A DNA stretch of 64,000 bases from IMG/VR virus record IMGVR_UViG_3300031839_001380, positions 1 through 64,000 of that record; one strand, written 5' to 3'. Of the stretch, positions 23,262-31,772 are shown piece by piece. Origin of the DNA: a virus. The translations under genes and the position numbers were made by a program. The notes under the pieces were generated by a model. The model worked only from the letters and a program-made list of their open reading frames with translations. It made no database searches and was not told the origin of the DNA. The number at the start of each line of letters is the position of its first letter. Position 1 is the first letter of the stretch.

Positions 23262-24196
23262 AAATGGACTACAAAACTTCTGGTGTTGACATTATCAAGG
23301 GTAGATCCTTTGTAGAATATATCAAAGCACTGGCACCTAAGATTGATGGTGGGTTCAATGGAATGATGGAAATCCCATCAGGATATGAGAAACCTGTATT
23401 AGTATCTGGTGCTGATGGTGTCGGAACTAAGATGAATATCTGTAGGATTGCCGATATGTACCTTACTATCGGTATAGATTTGGTTGCTATGTGTGTTAAT
23501 GATGTAATCTGTAGTGGTGCTAAACCATTATATTTTCTAGACTATATCTCTACCAAATCCCTTGACGGTAATGTGAGTGACATTGTATATGGAATTAATA
23601 CTGGTTGTGTGATGGCTGGTATGGAACTACTAGGTGGAGAAACGGCAGAACATTTCAGACAAACTGATTATGACCTTGCTGGTTTCTGTACTGGTGTTGT
23701 AGAGAAGAATGAAATTGTTGATGGTACTAACATTCAACCTGGTGATGTAGTCATTGGTATTGAGAGTAGTGGACTTCATAGTAATGGATATACTCTTGTT
23801 AACTATTTGCTTAATAGAAATTACATTTACTATAAGGAGATGCCAGAGCTTCTGATACCGACCACCATCTATGCCCGTCTGATCCAGTACCTGTTGGATG
23901 AGGTTCCTATCTTAGGCATGGCACACATCACTGGTGGAGGTATCCCTGAGAATCTTCCTAGGTGTCTTCCATCAGGTCTTACAGTTGATGTTGACTATGA
24001 TGCTTGGGAGAGACCAGAACTCTTTAACAAGATTCAGGAGGCAGGAGAGATTGCCGAAGAGGAGATGCGTAATGTGTTCAACTGTGGTATTGGATTCTGT
24101 CTGGTAGTGCCGCCAGAGGTGGCAACATTAACTCAGAGCTTGATTGCTGATACACCATTTGGCATGAGATCATGGGTCATTGGACAAGTAAAATAA
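23258..24196 (+). CDS. purM: AIR synthetase
   Basis: A 312-residue phosphoribosylformylglycinamidine cyclo-ligase (FGAM + ATP to AIR). DYKTSGVDIIKG at the N-terminus, VSGADGVGTKMNI for ATP/Mg binding, VAMCVNDVICSGAKPLYFLDY and the HITGGGIPENLPRCLP region are hallmarks. It is shorter than E. coli PurM (345) and has a trimmed C-terminus. A second ATG at 23264 is possible. purC and purM catalyse nearby steps and are often paired in cyanophages. Confidence 0.96.
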   Translation: MKMDYKTSGVDIIKGRSFVEYIKALAPKIDGGFNGMMEIPSGYEKPVLVSGADGVGTKMNICRIADMYLTIGIDLVAMCVNDVICSGAKPLYFLDYISTKSLDGNVSDIVYGINTGCVMAGMELLGGETAEHFRQTDYDLAGFCTGVVEKNEIVDGTNIQPGDVVIGIESSGLHSNGYTLVNYLLNRNYIYYKEMPELLIPTTIYARLIQYLLDEVPILGMAHITGGGIPENLPRCLPSGLTVDVDYDAWERPELFNKIQEAGEIAEEEMRNVFNCGIGFCLVVPPEVATLTQSLIADTPFGMRSWVIGQVK

Positions 24197-24208
24197 ATAT
24201 GCTATAAT
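24180..24208 (+). promoter_or_regulatory. composite promoter: sigma70-like with overlapping late core
   Basis: TTGGAC (24180-24185), a 17-nt spacer and TATAAT (24203-24208) preceded by TGC (extended -10). The late-promoter core ATAAATA lies inside the spacer (24193-24199). The -35 overlaps the end of purM. It could fire both early and late for the genes from 24233. Confidence 0.55.
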
Positions 24209-24232
24209 TAGTTGGGAATAGCACCTCCTCTT

Positions 24233-24517
24233 ATGGGAAATGAATATTACTCAGTATATGATTCTCTTGGTAAAAAGTATGCTGACTGTGGATGGGAAAA
24301 AGATGCAATAAACTTATGTTCCATGGTTCCTGGTAGAACATATAGAAAAAATAAATTTATTACCGATCAAGTTATTGATATTACGGCTACTACAGATAAA
24401 GAGTTGCCTGGGCAACATGGACTTCCTCCTGCAAAGATTGTAGTTGAGGGTCAAGAACTTGAAATTCAGCAGTCTTTACCTCAATCAGATTCACAACCAA
24501 TTCACTTTAGAGTTTAA
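24233..24517 (+). CDS. small protein, unknown function
   Basis: A 94-residue protein beginning MGNEYYSVYDSLGKKYADCG. Soluble, with two cysteines (CGWEKDAINLC) and an end rich in Gln/Pro/Ser. The ATG at 24233 is preferred over an in-frame TTG at 24212. It lies 24 nt after a composite promoter and 2 nt before the secreted metallopeptidase-like gene. No family recognised. Confidence 0.6.
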   Translation: MGNEYYSVYDSLGKKYADCGWEKDAINLCSMVPGRTYRKNKFITDQVIDITATTDKELPGQHGLPPAKIVVEGQELEIQQSLPQSDSQPIHFRV

Positions 24518-24519
24518 TT

Positions 24520-25182
24520 ATGAAAAAACTTCTTTTAGCTCTGCTTCTAGCAGCATCTCCAGTCTTCGCTAACGAAGATAAAATCACTAAAGGATATAAG
24601 ACTATGGATTCCATGGGATGTATGCTATTAGGTGAATGTACTGATGGTGTGAAAGAAGTACACTCCTTATTGGATGTCTCATCCGAATATAAAAACTACT
24701 CTCGTTTTACTGTAGTTGCGAACGAGTTTAATCATATGCTTTCCTCCCTTAATCAGGTTGGTGTGAAAGTATATCTTGCTGACGATAAGTATTTCCCAGT
24801 AGGTCATCGTGGTGTCTATCATACTGTAAGTAATAACTTCTTCCTGAATGAAAATTATATGAATGATCCTGGAGTTCTTATGGCAGTCATGAGACATGAG
24901 GGATGGCATGCTGCACAAGATTGTATGGCAGGAACAATTAATAATAGTATGATTGCTATTATTAAACCTGAAGATGAAGTTCCTATGCTCTGGAGAGAGA
25001 TGGTAGAGCGTACCTATCCTAAGTCTGCTGTACCTTGGGAAGCAGAAGCAACCTGGGCAGGTAAGACAGAAGGTATGACTATGGCAGCACTAGATGCATG
25101 TGCTACTGGTTCTATGTGGGAAGTTTACGAACCAACCCCAATGACTCGCGAATGGTTAGAGGAGAATAATTACATTGACTGA
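24520..25182 (+). CDS. secreted zinc metallopeptidase-like protein
   Basis: A 220-residue protein with a signal peptide (MKKLLLALLLAASPVFA, cleavage near residue 17). RHEGWHAAQDC at residues 125-135 holds the zincin motif His126-Glu127-x-x-His130; Glu174 or Glu176 in PWEAEATW, about 45 residues on, is a plausible third zinc ligand as in gluzincins. Cysteines at 34, 40 and 135 suggest a disulfide in the periplasm. It overlaps the next gene by 8 nt. Export suggests a role in the periplasm or on the cell surface late in infection. No precise peptidase family is assigned. Confidence 0.7.
   Translation: MKKLLLALLLAASPVFANEDKITKGYKTMDSMGCMLLGECTDGVKEVHSLLDVSSEYKNYSRFTVVANEFNHMLSSLNQVGVKVYLADDKYFPVGHRGVYHTVSNNFFLNENYMNDPGVLMAVMRHEGWHAAQDCMAGTINNSMIAIIKPEDEVPMLWREMVERTYPKSAVPWEAEATWAGKTEGMTMAALDACATGSMWEVYEPTPMTREWLEENNYID
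25161..25177 (+). promoter_or_regulatory. Shine-Dalgarno and TTG start
   Basis: GGAG at 25161-25164 lies 10 nt before TTG (25175-25177). The first downstream in-frame ATG (25259) would remove 28 residues, so TTG is chosen as the start of the oxygenase gene. Confidence 0.6.
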
Positions 25183-25768
25183 AGATTCTTTTTCCATTCT
25201 GCCATATGTTGTGGCAAGATCTTTTGATGATGACTTTGATGATATTCAAGATCATTTCATGGATTGGATGGAAAATTATGCTAAAGTTTATCAACCAAAC
25301 CATAGAAGTAATGTTGATGGATATCAAAGTCCTGATGATTTTTATCTAGAGAAAAGCTTTACCCCTTTTCTAAATTATTTAAGTGATAGAATCCTGAGTT
25401 TGTTGGAAGTGTACTATAAGAATGAACTCGTAGAGGTTAATTTTCAACCTCGTCTTGCCAACATGTGGTTTAATATTAATTATGTTGAGTGTTATAATGT
25501 AAGACACACTCATCCTGGGTCATCTATAGCTGGAGTACTATACATAAATGTACCAGATAACTCTGGGGGTATTACTTTTCATCATTTAGATGAACATAAT
25601 TTATCATTAACTCAGCAAACATGTTTTTCTGTCGAACCTGATGATGGATTGATGATTCTTTTTCCTGCATCATTAGCTCATAATGTAGATAGAAATTTGA
25701 GTGATGGTAAAGAACCTCGGATGTCAATCGCGTTTAATCTCTATGAATATTACCATGAAGATACTTGA
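25175..25768 (+). CDS. Fe(II)/2-oxoglutarate oxygenase family protein
   Basis: A 197-residue protein of the phage 2OG-FeII_Oxy_5-like type. NVRHTHPGSSIAGVLYI gives His111-x-His113; GLMILFPASLAHNVDRN gives His169; Arg182 in PRMSIAFNLYE is the likely 2-oxoglutarate contact. The first motif is HxH, not HxD. The start is TTG with a clear ribosome site. It directly precedes another oxygenase (14-nt overlap) and a block of tail-fibre genes, which hints at a virion-protein or envelope substrate, but this is inference. Confidence 0.8.
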   Translation: MTEDSFSILPYVVARSFDDDFDDIQDHFMDWMENYAKVYQPNHRSNVDGYQSPDDFYLEKSFTPFLNYLSDRILSLLEVYYKNELVEVNFQPRLANMWFNINYVECYNVRHTHPGSSIAGVLYINVPDNSGGITFHHLDEHNLSLTQQTCFSVEPDDGLMILFPASLAHNVDRNLSDGKEPRMSIAFNLYEYYHEDT

Positions 25769-26240
25769 TAATTATTTGGAGCAAGACTATTTTGATCATC
25801 TAAAGAATAGTGTATTCAGTACACAGTTTCCTTGGGTATTTTGTCAAGAGGTTGCTAACTTAGGTGAAATGAACGATAACCATTTCTTTTTTACTCATAG
25901 GGTATTTGATCGGTTTGAACCACAGAGTTCTTTCATAAAAGAACTGGATCATTTGTTAGTAAATTATTTAAATGTAAAAGCTCTTATAAGAGTAAGATTT
26001 AATTTGTATCCCAATAGTGGTAAATTTATTGAACATGATTTTCATGAGGATTATCATTACAATCATAAGACTGCAGTTTTATATTTGAATACTTGTAATG
26101 GATATACTGGATTCAAAGATGGAACAAAAGTAGAGAGTGTTGAGAATAGAGTTGTTCTTTTTGATGGATCTGAACCACACCATAGCACCACCTGTACTGA
26201 TCAAAAAGCTAGAATTGTATTATCGGTAAGTTACTTCTGA
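25755..26240 (+). CDS. Fe(II)/2-oxoglutarate oxygenase
   Basis: A 161-residue compact oxygenase. EHDFHEDYHYNHKTAVLYLNT gives His97-x-Asp99; GSEPHHSTTC gives His142/143; Arg153 in KARIVLSVSYF binds 2-oxoglutarate. The start at 25755 (MKILDNYLEQDYF) matches the domain's usual N-terminus and overlaps the upstream stop by 14 nt; an ATG 54 nt upstream is rejected. The stop codon TGA overlaps the late promoter for the fibre genes. Confidence 0.82.
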   Translation: MKILDNYLEQDYFDHLKNSVFSTQFPWVFCQEVANLGEMNDNHFFFTHRVFDRFEPQSSFIKELDHLLVNYLNVKALIRVRFNLYPNSGKFIEHDFHEDYHYNHKTAVLYLNTCNGYTGFKDGTKVESVENRVVLFDGSEPHHSTTCTDQKARIVLSVSYF

Positions 26241-26246
26241 TAAATA
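26240..26246 (+). promoter_or_regulatory. late promoter core
   Basis: ATAAATA within GATAAATAC, 29 nt before the first tail-fibre gene. The same GATAAATAC string recurs upstream of the gene at 31773. Confidence 0.65.
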
Positions 26247-26274
26247 CTATGAGTCACATATTCATTTTGTCGTA

Positions 26275-26745
26275 ATGCCTACACGCATTAAACCAAAAAG
26301 AAGTACCACGCAGGGTCAGATTCCTGGTTTAGTAGACCTGGAAGATGGAGAGATGGCTATTAATATAGTTGACCAGAAAATCTATATCAGATCTGGGAAC
26401 AATGTAGAAACAGTTGCTCAAGCAGCAACTGGTGCCACTCCTGTCTATACTGACCTTACTGGTCCTATTACTACCCAGTTAGTTGTTAACAAGAGATATC
26501 TTGCGAATACTAGTGCTGGTGCCATTAACGCTACAATGCCCGTGGTCAATCTCTCTATTGGAGACAGTATTGAGATCGCTGATGGCGGACAAAACTGGAA
26601 TATAAATAATGTTATATTGACCTCATCCGCGCATCAATTCAAAGATGCGATTGGCAACATTGATAATGGTCCCGTTAACTTAGATGTTTCGGGAGTGACT
26701 GTTATGTTCTTGTGGACAGGTACTTATTGGAGAATCATTAGCTAA
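26275..26745 (+). CDS. tail-fibre-like virion protein
   Basis: A 156-residue protein whose N-terminus (RIKPKRSTTQGQIPGLVDLEDGEMAINIVDQKIYIR) is the common N-terminal module of phage fibre and appendage proteins (xxLxxGExAxNxxDxKiyi). The rest is a beta-rich module ending VTVMFLWTGTYWRIIS, a strand pair that recurs at the end of the 1222-residue fibre nearby (GWRIITI). It is probably a short fibre or fibre-associated subunit. Its stop shares a base with the next start. Confidence 0.75.
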   Translation: MPTRIKPKRSTTQGQIPGLVDLEDGEMAINIVDQKIYIRSGNNVETVAQAATGATPVYTDLTGPITTQLVVNKRYLANTSAGAINATMPVVNLSIGDSIEIADGGQNWNINNVILTSSAHQFKDAIGNIDNGPVNLDVSGVTVMFLWTGTYWRIIS

Positions 26746-27095
26746 TGGCATTAACTTTAAGTAACGCACATTTTCAGCCTAAAGATTCTACGGGTTATTA
26801 TGTTTATGCGTTGAGGAGAGATGCAAATGACATGCTGTTCTTTAGTAAAGTAAGCACGGCATCTACCAGTGAAACTCTTGATCCTCATCGTTTAGATGGA
26901 ACGCAGGTTGAAGAGTTCGGGGACTACAACGATTATGTTGAAGAAACCACTGAACAAAAATCACTTGCCAATAACCCACAAGATAAATATCAACAGATAC
27001 GCTTTGATAGGCGCAACCTTTTTTATTACCTAGACACTGATGGATATCTAGTCCTTCAGGTCAACGGAACCCATTCATACTCTGAACCTGTTTAA
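26745..27095 (+). CDS. virion structural protein, fibre-associated
   Basis: A 116-residue protein starting MALTLSNAHFQPKDSTGYYVYALRRD with predominantly beta character and a FDRRNLFYYLDTDGYLVLQVNGTHSY C-terminal half. No named domain. The position between two fibre genes, and one-base overlap with the first, argue that it is part of the fibre or its attachment. Confidence 0.6.
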   Translation: MALTLSNAHFQPKDSTGYYVYALRRDANDMLFFSKVSTASTSETLDPHRLDGTQVEEFGDYNDYVEETTEQKSLANNPQDKYQQIRFDRRNLFYYLDTDGYLVLQVNGTHSYSEPV

Positions 27096-27107
27096 CGAGA
27101 ACCTACA

Positions 27108-30100
27108 ATGGCAGAATTTAGACTTGGTAGACTGAAATTTAACTGGCGTGGTGCCTGGACAGCTTCTACCGCATTCATTATTGATGACATCGTTAGATAC
27201 GGTGCCAGCAGTTATGTTTGTACAACAAATCATACTTCAGATGCCAGTTCTACTGGATTTCCAAACGATAGTGCCAACTGGGACCTCCATACAGAGGGTC
27301 AGAACTATGCTGGCGAGTGGACAGTTAGCACCGGATATGTTGTAAACGATATCGTCAAGGAAGGCGGTAATCAATATATCTGTACGGCACAACATGTGTC
27401 AGTTGGTGTACAAAGCAACTGGTACAGTTCTGATTTCCCAGCATACTGGGATCTCTATGCTGAGGGACTGAACTTCCGAGGTGCTTTTACAACTGCCACT
27501 TATTATGGCATCAATGATGTTGTTAAGTATGGTGGACAAGAGTATCGTACAATTGTTCCCTTCCAAGTCGCTAGCGACTTTACAATGCAGGGGGTTTCTA
27601 CTAGTTTCCATGATCCTACTGGAGTAGGTTCGGATGGTTTCTATCCTCCAGCATCTAATTTTACAGACTTTAATAAAGCCTTCACTAATGAAGGTCTTTA
27701 CAATGCAAATACCCGCTATGAAAGGGGGGATATTGTAGAGTACATCGGTGCATCTTATGTTGCTATCGGTACTAACCCTAAAGGTGCTCAACCTAACGAA
27801 AACGCTGATCAGTGGTCAGTTCTTGTTGGTGGTATTGGTACTGGAGCAGGTACTACCTACGATCCTAATGAGATCTATGCTCGTGGTGAGATTGTAACCC
27901 TTGGTGGTAATACTTATATTGCTGACCAAGTTAAGATTCTTGGAGACAACCGACCTGTCGGTACTGCTATTACTACCATTGATACTGGTACTAATGGTTG
28001 GTCTCTGTTAGCTAGAGGATTTAACTGGAGAAGTACCTGGAGTGGTTCTAGTGTATATGAGATCGGTGATGTTGCCGAGTATTCATCCTCTGCTTACATC
28101 TCGGTAGCTTCATCGAACATTAATGTTCAACCTGGTACTGCTGTTAGCATGTGGGCAGCGTTCGCTATCGGTGACAGCGCAGCACTGCTGACAACCAAAG
28201 GTGACTTGCTTACCAGAGATGGTACTGGACCTACGAGACAGGGTATTGGTACGCAAGGCACATATCTAAGAGTCTCTTCTGGCGATGAGATTGAGTGGCA
28301 GTATCCTGGTCTTCGCACCAAGGTATACTATGTTGATGCACAGCAGGGTAGTAATAATAACACAGGTCTTACCCCAGACAATGCTTGGGGTTCAATTGCT
28401 TATGCTTCTACTGCTGGTCAAACCAGAAGGGATATCACAAACTTTGTTTATGATGAAACCAGTGGTATTGCAACAGTTACTGCTGCTGCCCATGGTTTGT
28501 TCCCTCAGGGTCAGGTTAAACTTCAGGGTATTGCATTCACTTGTGCTCAGGCACATGCTGGTGTTACAACTACTATCTTCCCTGATGGTACACAAGGATT
28601 CTTCTTTAGAGTTGACGCCGTTAATGATTCCAACAGTTTCGTAACTAATGTTGGCATCTCTACTATTGCTCATACTTATGTGAGTGGTGGTGAGGTTACT
28701 GATGTATCTCCTATCATTCTTAAGTTGTCTGCTGGTGTATTCAGTGAACAGCTTCCTATTACTCTACCTAAGAACTTCTCCATTGCCGGTGATGTCCTGA
28801 GAGGAACGACTGTTGAACCAGCACCTGGTGTTTCCACTGACGGTCTTGTTCCTAATAGCCGTCAGACGATGTTCTTCGTGTCTGACTCTACTACGGTTCA
28901 GGCAATCACGATGCGTGGTCTGCAAGGATTTAATTATGACACTAATGATGCTTTCAATACTGATAAGTGGCAACCCAAGGTTGGTGTAGGTACTACATCT
29001 TGCGGTGTTTACTTCAGACTTAATCCTGATACTCCTATCCTTGAGCGTTCACCCTACATCAAAGACTGTACTGCCTTCTCTAACCTGTGTATTGACGGCA
29101 CTGGACATCAAGGTGCTATTGGTGTCTTTATTGAGGGTGGTGTTCACGAAGCCAGGCAAGCACGAGAGGGTAGAGGTGGTAAATCGATGGTATTCGATGC
29201 CTTTACCAACATTCACTCCGGTGGCGTAGGTTTCTGGCTTGAAGACGATGCTCTTGCTGAAATTGTTTCTTCCTTCACTTACTACTGTGCTTTCGGTTAT
29301 GTTTCTGATGATGGATCTGAAATCAGATCTCTCTCAGGTAACAACTCCTATGGTAACTACGGTGCATTGGCTGTTGGATTCTCCACACTAGAATCTGCTC
29401 GTCCTGGTCGCCTCTATGGTGACAAGATGTCTACCCAAGTTGGTACTTCTGCTGGTACTATCTCTGTTGGTGCTACGATGCGTGGTACTGTATCAGGAGC
29501 TCGTGCTGTTGTTACAAACAATCAGATCGCTGGTGATCAACTGTACTTTAAGTACAATGCTGGATTTGGTAACCCCGATGGTGCTAACGGTGCTGTTGGT
29601 GTTGGTACTACTGTCTTCACACCTGGTGAGTTCATTGAATTTGACAGTGTTGGTGCTGGTGCTACAGGATATGTTAAGATTGCATCTGCATCTAACGCCG
29701 TTGGCGGACAGAAAGATGGACTATTTGAAGTAGTCGGACTGAGTACAACACCACTTGTTGGTGATGCGATTGGATTCACTACAGTTGGATTGGGATTCTC
29801 CGATTCAATTAGTTACATTATTAGAACAGTTTCTGCATATGACTTTGCATCTGGTCGTGCAACGATCAACATTGCACCAGTTAAAGGATCTGCTCCTGCT
29901 TCGTTTGATGATCAAGAGTTCTTGATGAGATCTAAGTTCTCCAAGGTTCGTCTCACAGGTCATGACTTCCTGCTAATTGGTACAGGTAACACCTCACAAA
30001 CTAATTATCCAACTGTTGATGAGAACACAGCTTCTCAGGGTAACGAGACAACTGTACTGAATACTGGTAAGATCTTCTTCGTATCTACTGACCAAGGCGG

Positions 30101-30776
30101 TAACTTCAGAGTTGGTGAATACTTCTCTGTTAACCAGTTGACTGGTGCTGCTACCCTGGATGCTTCCGCATTCAACCTGTCAGGTCTTTCTGAACTGAGA
30201 CTGGGTGCCATTGGTGGTCAGATTGGTGAAGCAGTCAACGAATTCTCCTCGGACGAATTCCTGTCTGGCGACTCTAACAGTGCATGTCCTACTGAGAAAG
30301 CAGTTCGTGGCTTCCTCACTCGCGGTAAGATGGATTCCACTTCTGGTATCCTGGTTCCTCCTCGTGGTGCTCAAGCCTCTCGTCCAACTGGTGTTGATCT
30401 GATCGAAGGTGGTCTTCGTTACGATACTGATGCTGATGGATTTGAATTCTATAACGGATCTAGTTGGTTGCCTCTAGGTGCTTACGCTAATGTAGATGTC
30501 AGTGCTGATGGAACTACATTGGCAAATAGACAGCAAGCTTGGTGTAATACTAGTGGTGGTTCATTCACTGTCACTTTACCTTTATCTCCTGTTAAGGGTG
30601 ACTCCATTAGAATCTTTGATATCGCCAAGACATTTGATACTAACAACCTTACAATTGGTAGAAATGGTGAACCAATCATGGGTGACGCTGCTGACTTGGT
30701 TGTATCTACTGAAGGCGCGGCATTTGAATTGGTATACTATGATGGATCACAAGGATGGAGAATCATCACCATCTGA
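27108..30776 (+). CDS. large tail fibre with carbohydrate-binding-like repeats
   Basis: A 1222-residue virion protein. The first 360 residues hold about six imperfect repeats with the pattern W/F-x3-Y-x3-D/G-D-(I/V)-V-x-Y-x-G-x2-Y (for example TAFIIDDIVRYGASSYVC, TGYVVNDIVKEGGNQYIC, YGINDVVKYGGQEYRT, TRYERGDIVEYIGASYVA), the plan of CBM5/12-type chitin-binding modules. The middle resembles a beta-helix/right-handed parallel fold with DG/GV/TG turns. The C-terminus has SRPTGVDLIEGGLRYDTDADGFEFYNGSSWLPL, typical of fibre proteins, ending GWRIITI. It probably contacts surface glycans. A terminator follows. Confidence 0.82.
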   Translation: MAEFRLGRLKFNWRGAWTASTAFIIDDIVRYGASSYVCTTNHTSDASSTGFPNDSANWDLHTEGQNYAGEWTVSTGYVVNDIVKEGGNQYICTAQHVSVGVQSNWYSSDFPAYWDLYAEGLNFRGAFTTATYYGINDVVKYGGQEYRTIVPFQVASDFTMQGVSTSFHDPTGVGSDGFYPPASNFTDFNKAFTNEGLYNANTRYERGDIVEYIGASYVAIGTNPKGAQPNENADQWSVLVGGIGTGAGTTYDPNEIYARGEIVTLGGNTYIADQVKILGDNRPVGTAITTIDTGTNGWSLLARGFNWRSTWSGSSVYEIGDVAEYSSSAYISVASSNINVQPGTAVSMWAAFAIGDSAALLTTKGDLLTRDGTGPTRQGIGTQGTYLRVSSGDEIEWQYPGLRTKVYYVDAQQGSNNNTGLTPDNAWGSIAYASTAGQTRRDITNFVYDETSGIATVTAAAHGLFPQGQVKLQGIAFTCAQAHAGVTTTIFPDGTQGFFFRVDAVNDSNSFVTNVGISTIAHTYVSGGEVTDVSPIILKLSAGVFSEQLPITLPKNFSIAGDVLRGTTVEPAPGVSTDGLVPNSRQTMFFVSDSTTVQAITMRGLQGFNYDTNDAFNTDKWQPKVGVGTTSCGVYFRLNPDTPILERSPYIKDCTAFSNLCIDGTGHQGAIGVFIEGGVHEARQAREGRGGKSMVFDAFTNIHSGGVGFWLEDDALAEIVSSFTYYCAFGYVSDDGSEIRSLSGNNSYGNYGALAVGFSTLESARPGRLYGDKMSTQVGTSAGTISVGATMRGTVSGARAVVTNNQIAGDQLYFKYNAGFGNPDGANGAVGVGTTVFTPGEFIEFDSVGAGATGYVKIASASNAVGGQKDGLFEVVGLSTTPLVGDAIGFTTVGLGFSDSISYIIRTVSAYDFASGRATINIAPVKGSAPASFDDQEFLMRSKFSKVRLTGHDFLLIGTGNTSQTNYPTVDENTASQGNETTVLNTGKIFFVSTDQGGNFRVGEYFSVNQLTGAATLDASAFNLSGLSELRLGAIGGQIGEAVNEFSSDEFLSGDSNSACPTEKAVRGFLTRGKMDSTSGILVPPRGAQASRPTGVDLIEGGLRYDTDADGFEFYNGSSWLPLGAYANVDVSADGTTLANRQQAWCNTSGGSFTVTLPLSPVKGDSIRIFDIAKTFDTNNLTIGRNGEPIMGDAADLVVSTEGAAFELVYYDGSQGWRIITI

Positions 30777-30786
30777 TTCATATCAC

Positions 30787-30812
30787 AAGGGAGAGCAATC
30801 TCCCTTCTTTTT
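30787..30812 (+). terminator. Rho-independent terminator
   Basis: AAGGGAGA (30787-30794), GCAA tetraloop, TCTCCCTT (30799-30806), then CTTTTT. It ends the fibre transcript. Confidence 0.88.
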
Positions 30813-30823
30813 ATTATGTTTTC

Positions 30824-30830
30824 ATAAATA
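30824..30830 (+). promoter_or_regulatory. late promoter core
   Basis: ATAAATA in CATAAATAC, 34 nt before the first cysteine-rich gene and 12 nt after the terminator. Confidence 0.65.
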
Positions 30831-30863
30831 CTATTACGAATTTCACCATTAAGAATATAAACA

Positions 30864-31742
30864 ATGGCTGACTATCAAACCTATAAAAAAATCGATGCCT
30901 CTGATGCAGTTATTGATGGAACCATTGGACCCGGTAAGGTAACGGGCGTATCTACAGGTAATGTTTGTAGAAGCTTTTATTTTAACTGTTGCCATAATGT
31001 CCCATGTAATGGCGGTTGCTGCTACCTTTGGACCGTACCAGAAAAAGTAACTACGATTCAATTTGAAATTATATCTGGTGGCGGATCAGGTGCAGGTGGC
31101 CGTTGCTGTGGTAATGGACCTGGCATGGGTGGAGGCGGCGGCGGTTACGCTACTAAAATGCAGTACGCTAACTGTGGTCATTTTGTCGCTGGATCTACTC
31201 AGTTTACTGTTTGTGCTGGTTCCAGTAGCAGATGTTCTTGTTGTGGATGTTGCCATGGCAGAACCGGTTGTGGATTCTATGGGTGCCCTTCTTTCGTCTT
31301 AGGTGGTGGATTAGGAACCTTCTGTATGCAAGGTGGATCTTTCGCATCGCAGAGATGCACTAATAGTTGCTACGCTTGCCTGAAAGTAGCACAAAGAACC
31401 AACTGTCTTACTGCTTGCTCTGCTTCTTGGCCTGATGGACAATCTAAGCCTGATTCAGCAAACCCAGAAAACGAATTCTATATTTGTGGTTTGTCCGGTG
31501 GTGAACTGAAGCATGTTAACTGTCACTCAAGATCATTTTCAGTTGCATCTTCTCCAGTTGGTCCTTGGACAAGTGGAAGAAACTTTGGAGTAGGTCGTTG
31601 CTCCACTGGTGACACTAGAGGATGTTGTTCTTCACCTTCGTTGTTCCCTGGTGGTGGTGGATTTAGTGGTGCGAGTCAAGGTGGTCAATGCTGGGGTGAC
31701 TGGGGCGGCGGCGGTCTCGTAGTTGTTACAACTTGGTCCTGA
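30864..31742 (+). CDS. Cys/Gly-rich adhesin-like virion protein, copy 1
   Basis: A 292-residue protein with 29 cysteines, many in pairs (NCCHNVPCNGGCCYLW, RCSCCGCCHGRTGCGFYGC), and polyglycine runs (GGGSGAGG, GMGGGGGGY, GGGGFSG, GGGGL). YLWTVPEKVTTIQFEIISGGGSGAG matches the start of phage Gly-rich fibre-tip domains (xWTVPxxVtxi...iGgGGgG). Polyglycine II sandwiches of this kind form the tips of T-even gp38-type adhesins. The cysteines may form disulfides or bind metal. It has its own late promoter and a near-duplicate at 32522. The adhesin role is inferred. Confidence 0.7.
   Translation: MADYQTYKKIDASDAVIDGTIGPGKVTGVSTGNVCRSFYFNCCHNVPCNGGCCYLWTVPEKVTTIQFEIISGGGSGAGGRCCGNGPGMGGGGGGYATKMQYANCGHFVAGSTQFTVCAGSSSRCSCCGCCHGRTGCGFYGCPSFVLGGGLGTFCMQGGSFASQRCTNSCYACLKVAQRTNCLTACSASWPDGQSKPDSANPENEFYICGLSGGELKHVNCHSRSFSVASSPVGPWTSGRNFGVGRCSTGDTRGCCSSPSLFPGGGGFSGASQGGQCWGDWGGGGLVVVTTWS
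31158..31207 (+). repeat. identical block shared with copy 2 (block A)
   Basis: These 50 bases are identical to 32816-32865, while neighbouring codons of the two genes differ at many third positions. The block encodes part of the Gly/Cys-rich core. Confidence 0.85.
31260..31330 (+). repeat. identical block shared with copy 2 (block B)
   Basis: These 71 bases are identical to 32918-32988. The flanks diverge on both sides, which fits recent sequence exchange between the two adhesin-like genes. Confidence 0.85.
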
Positions 31743-31748
31743 TAAATA
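31742..31748 (+). promoter_or_regulatory. late promoter core
   Basis: ATAAATA within GATAAATAC, overlapping the stop region of copy 1 and lying 24 nt before the next gene. Confidence 0.65.
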
Positions 31749-31772
31749 CTTACAACGGAGTACATTTTAGCA

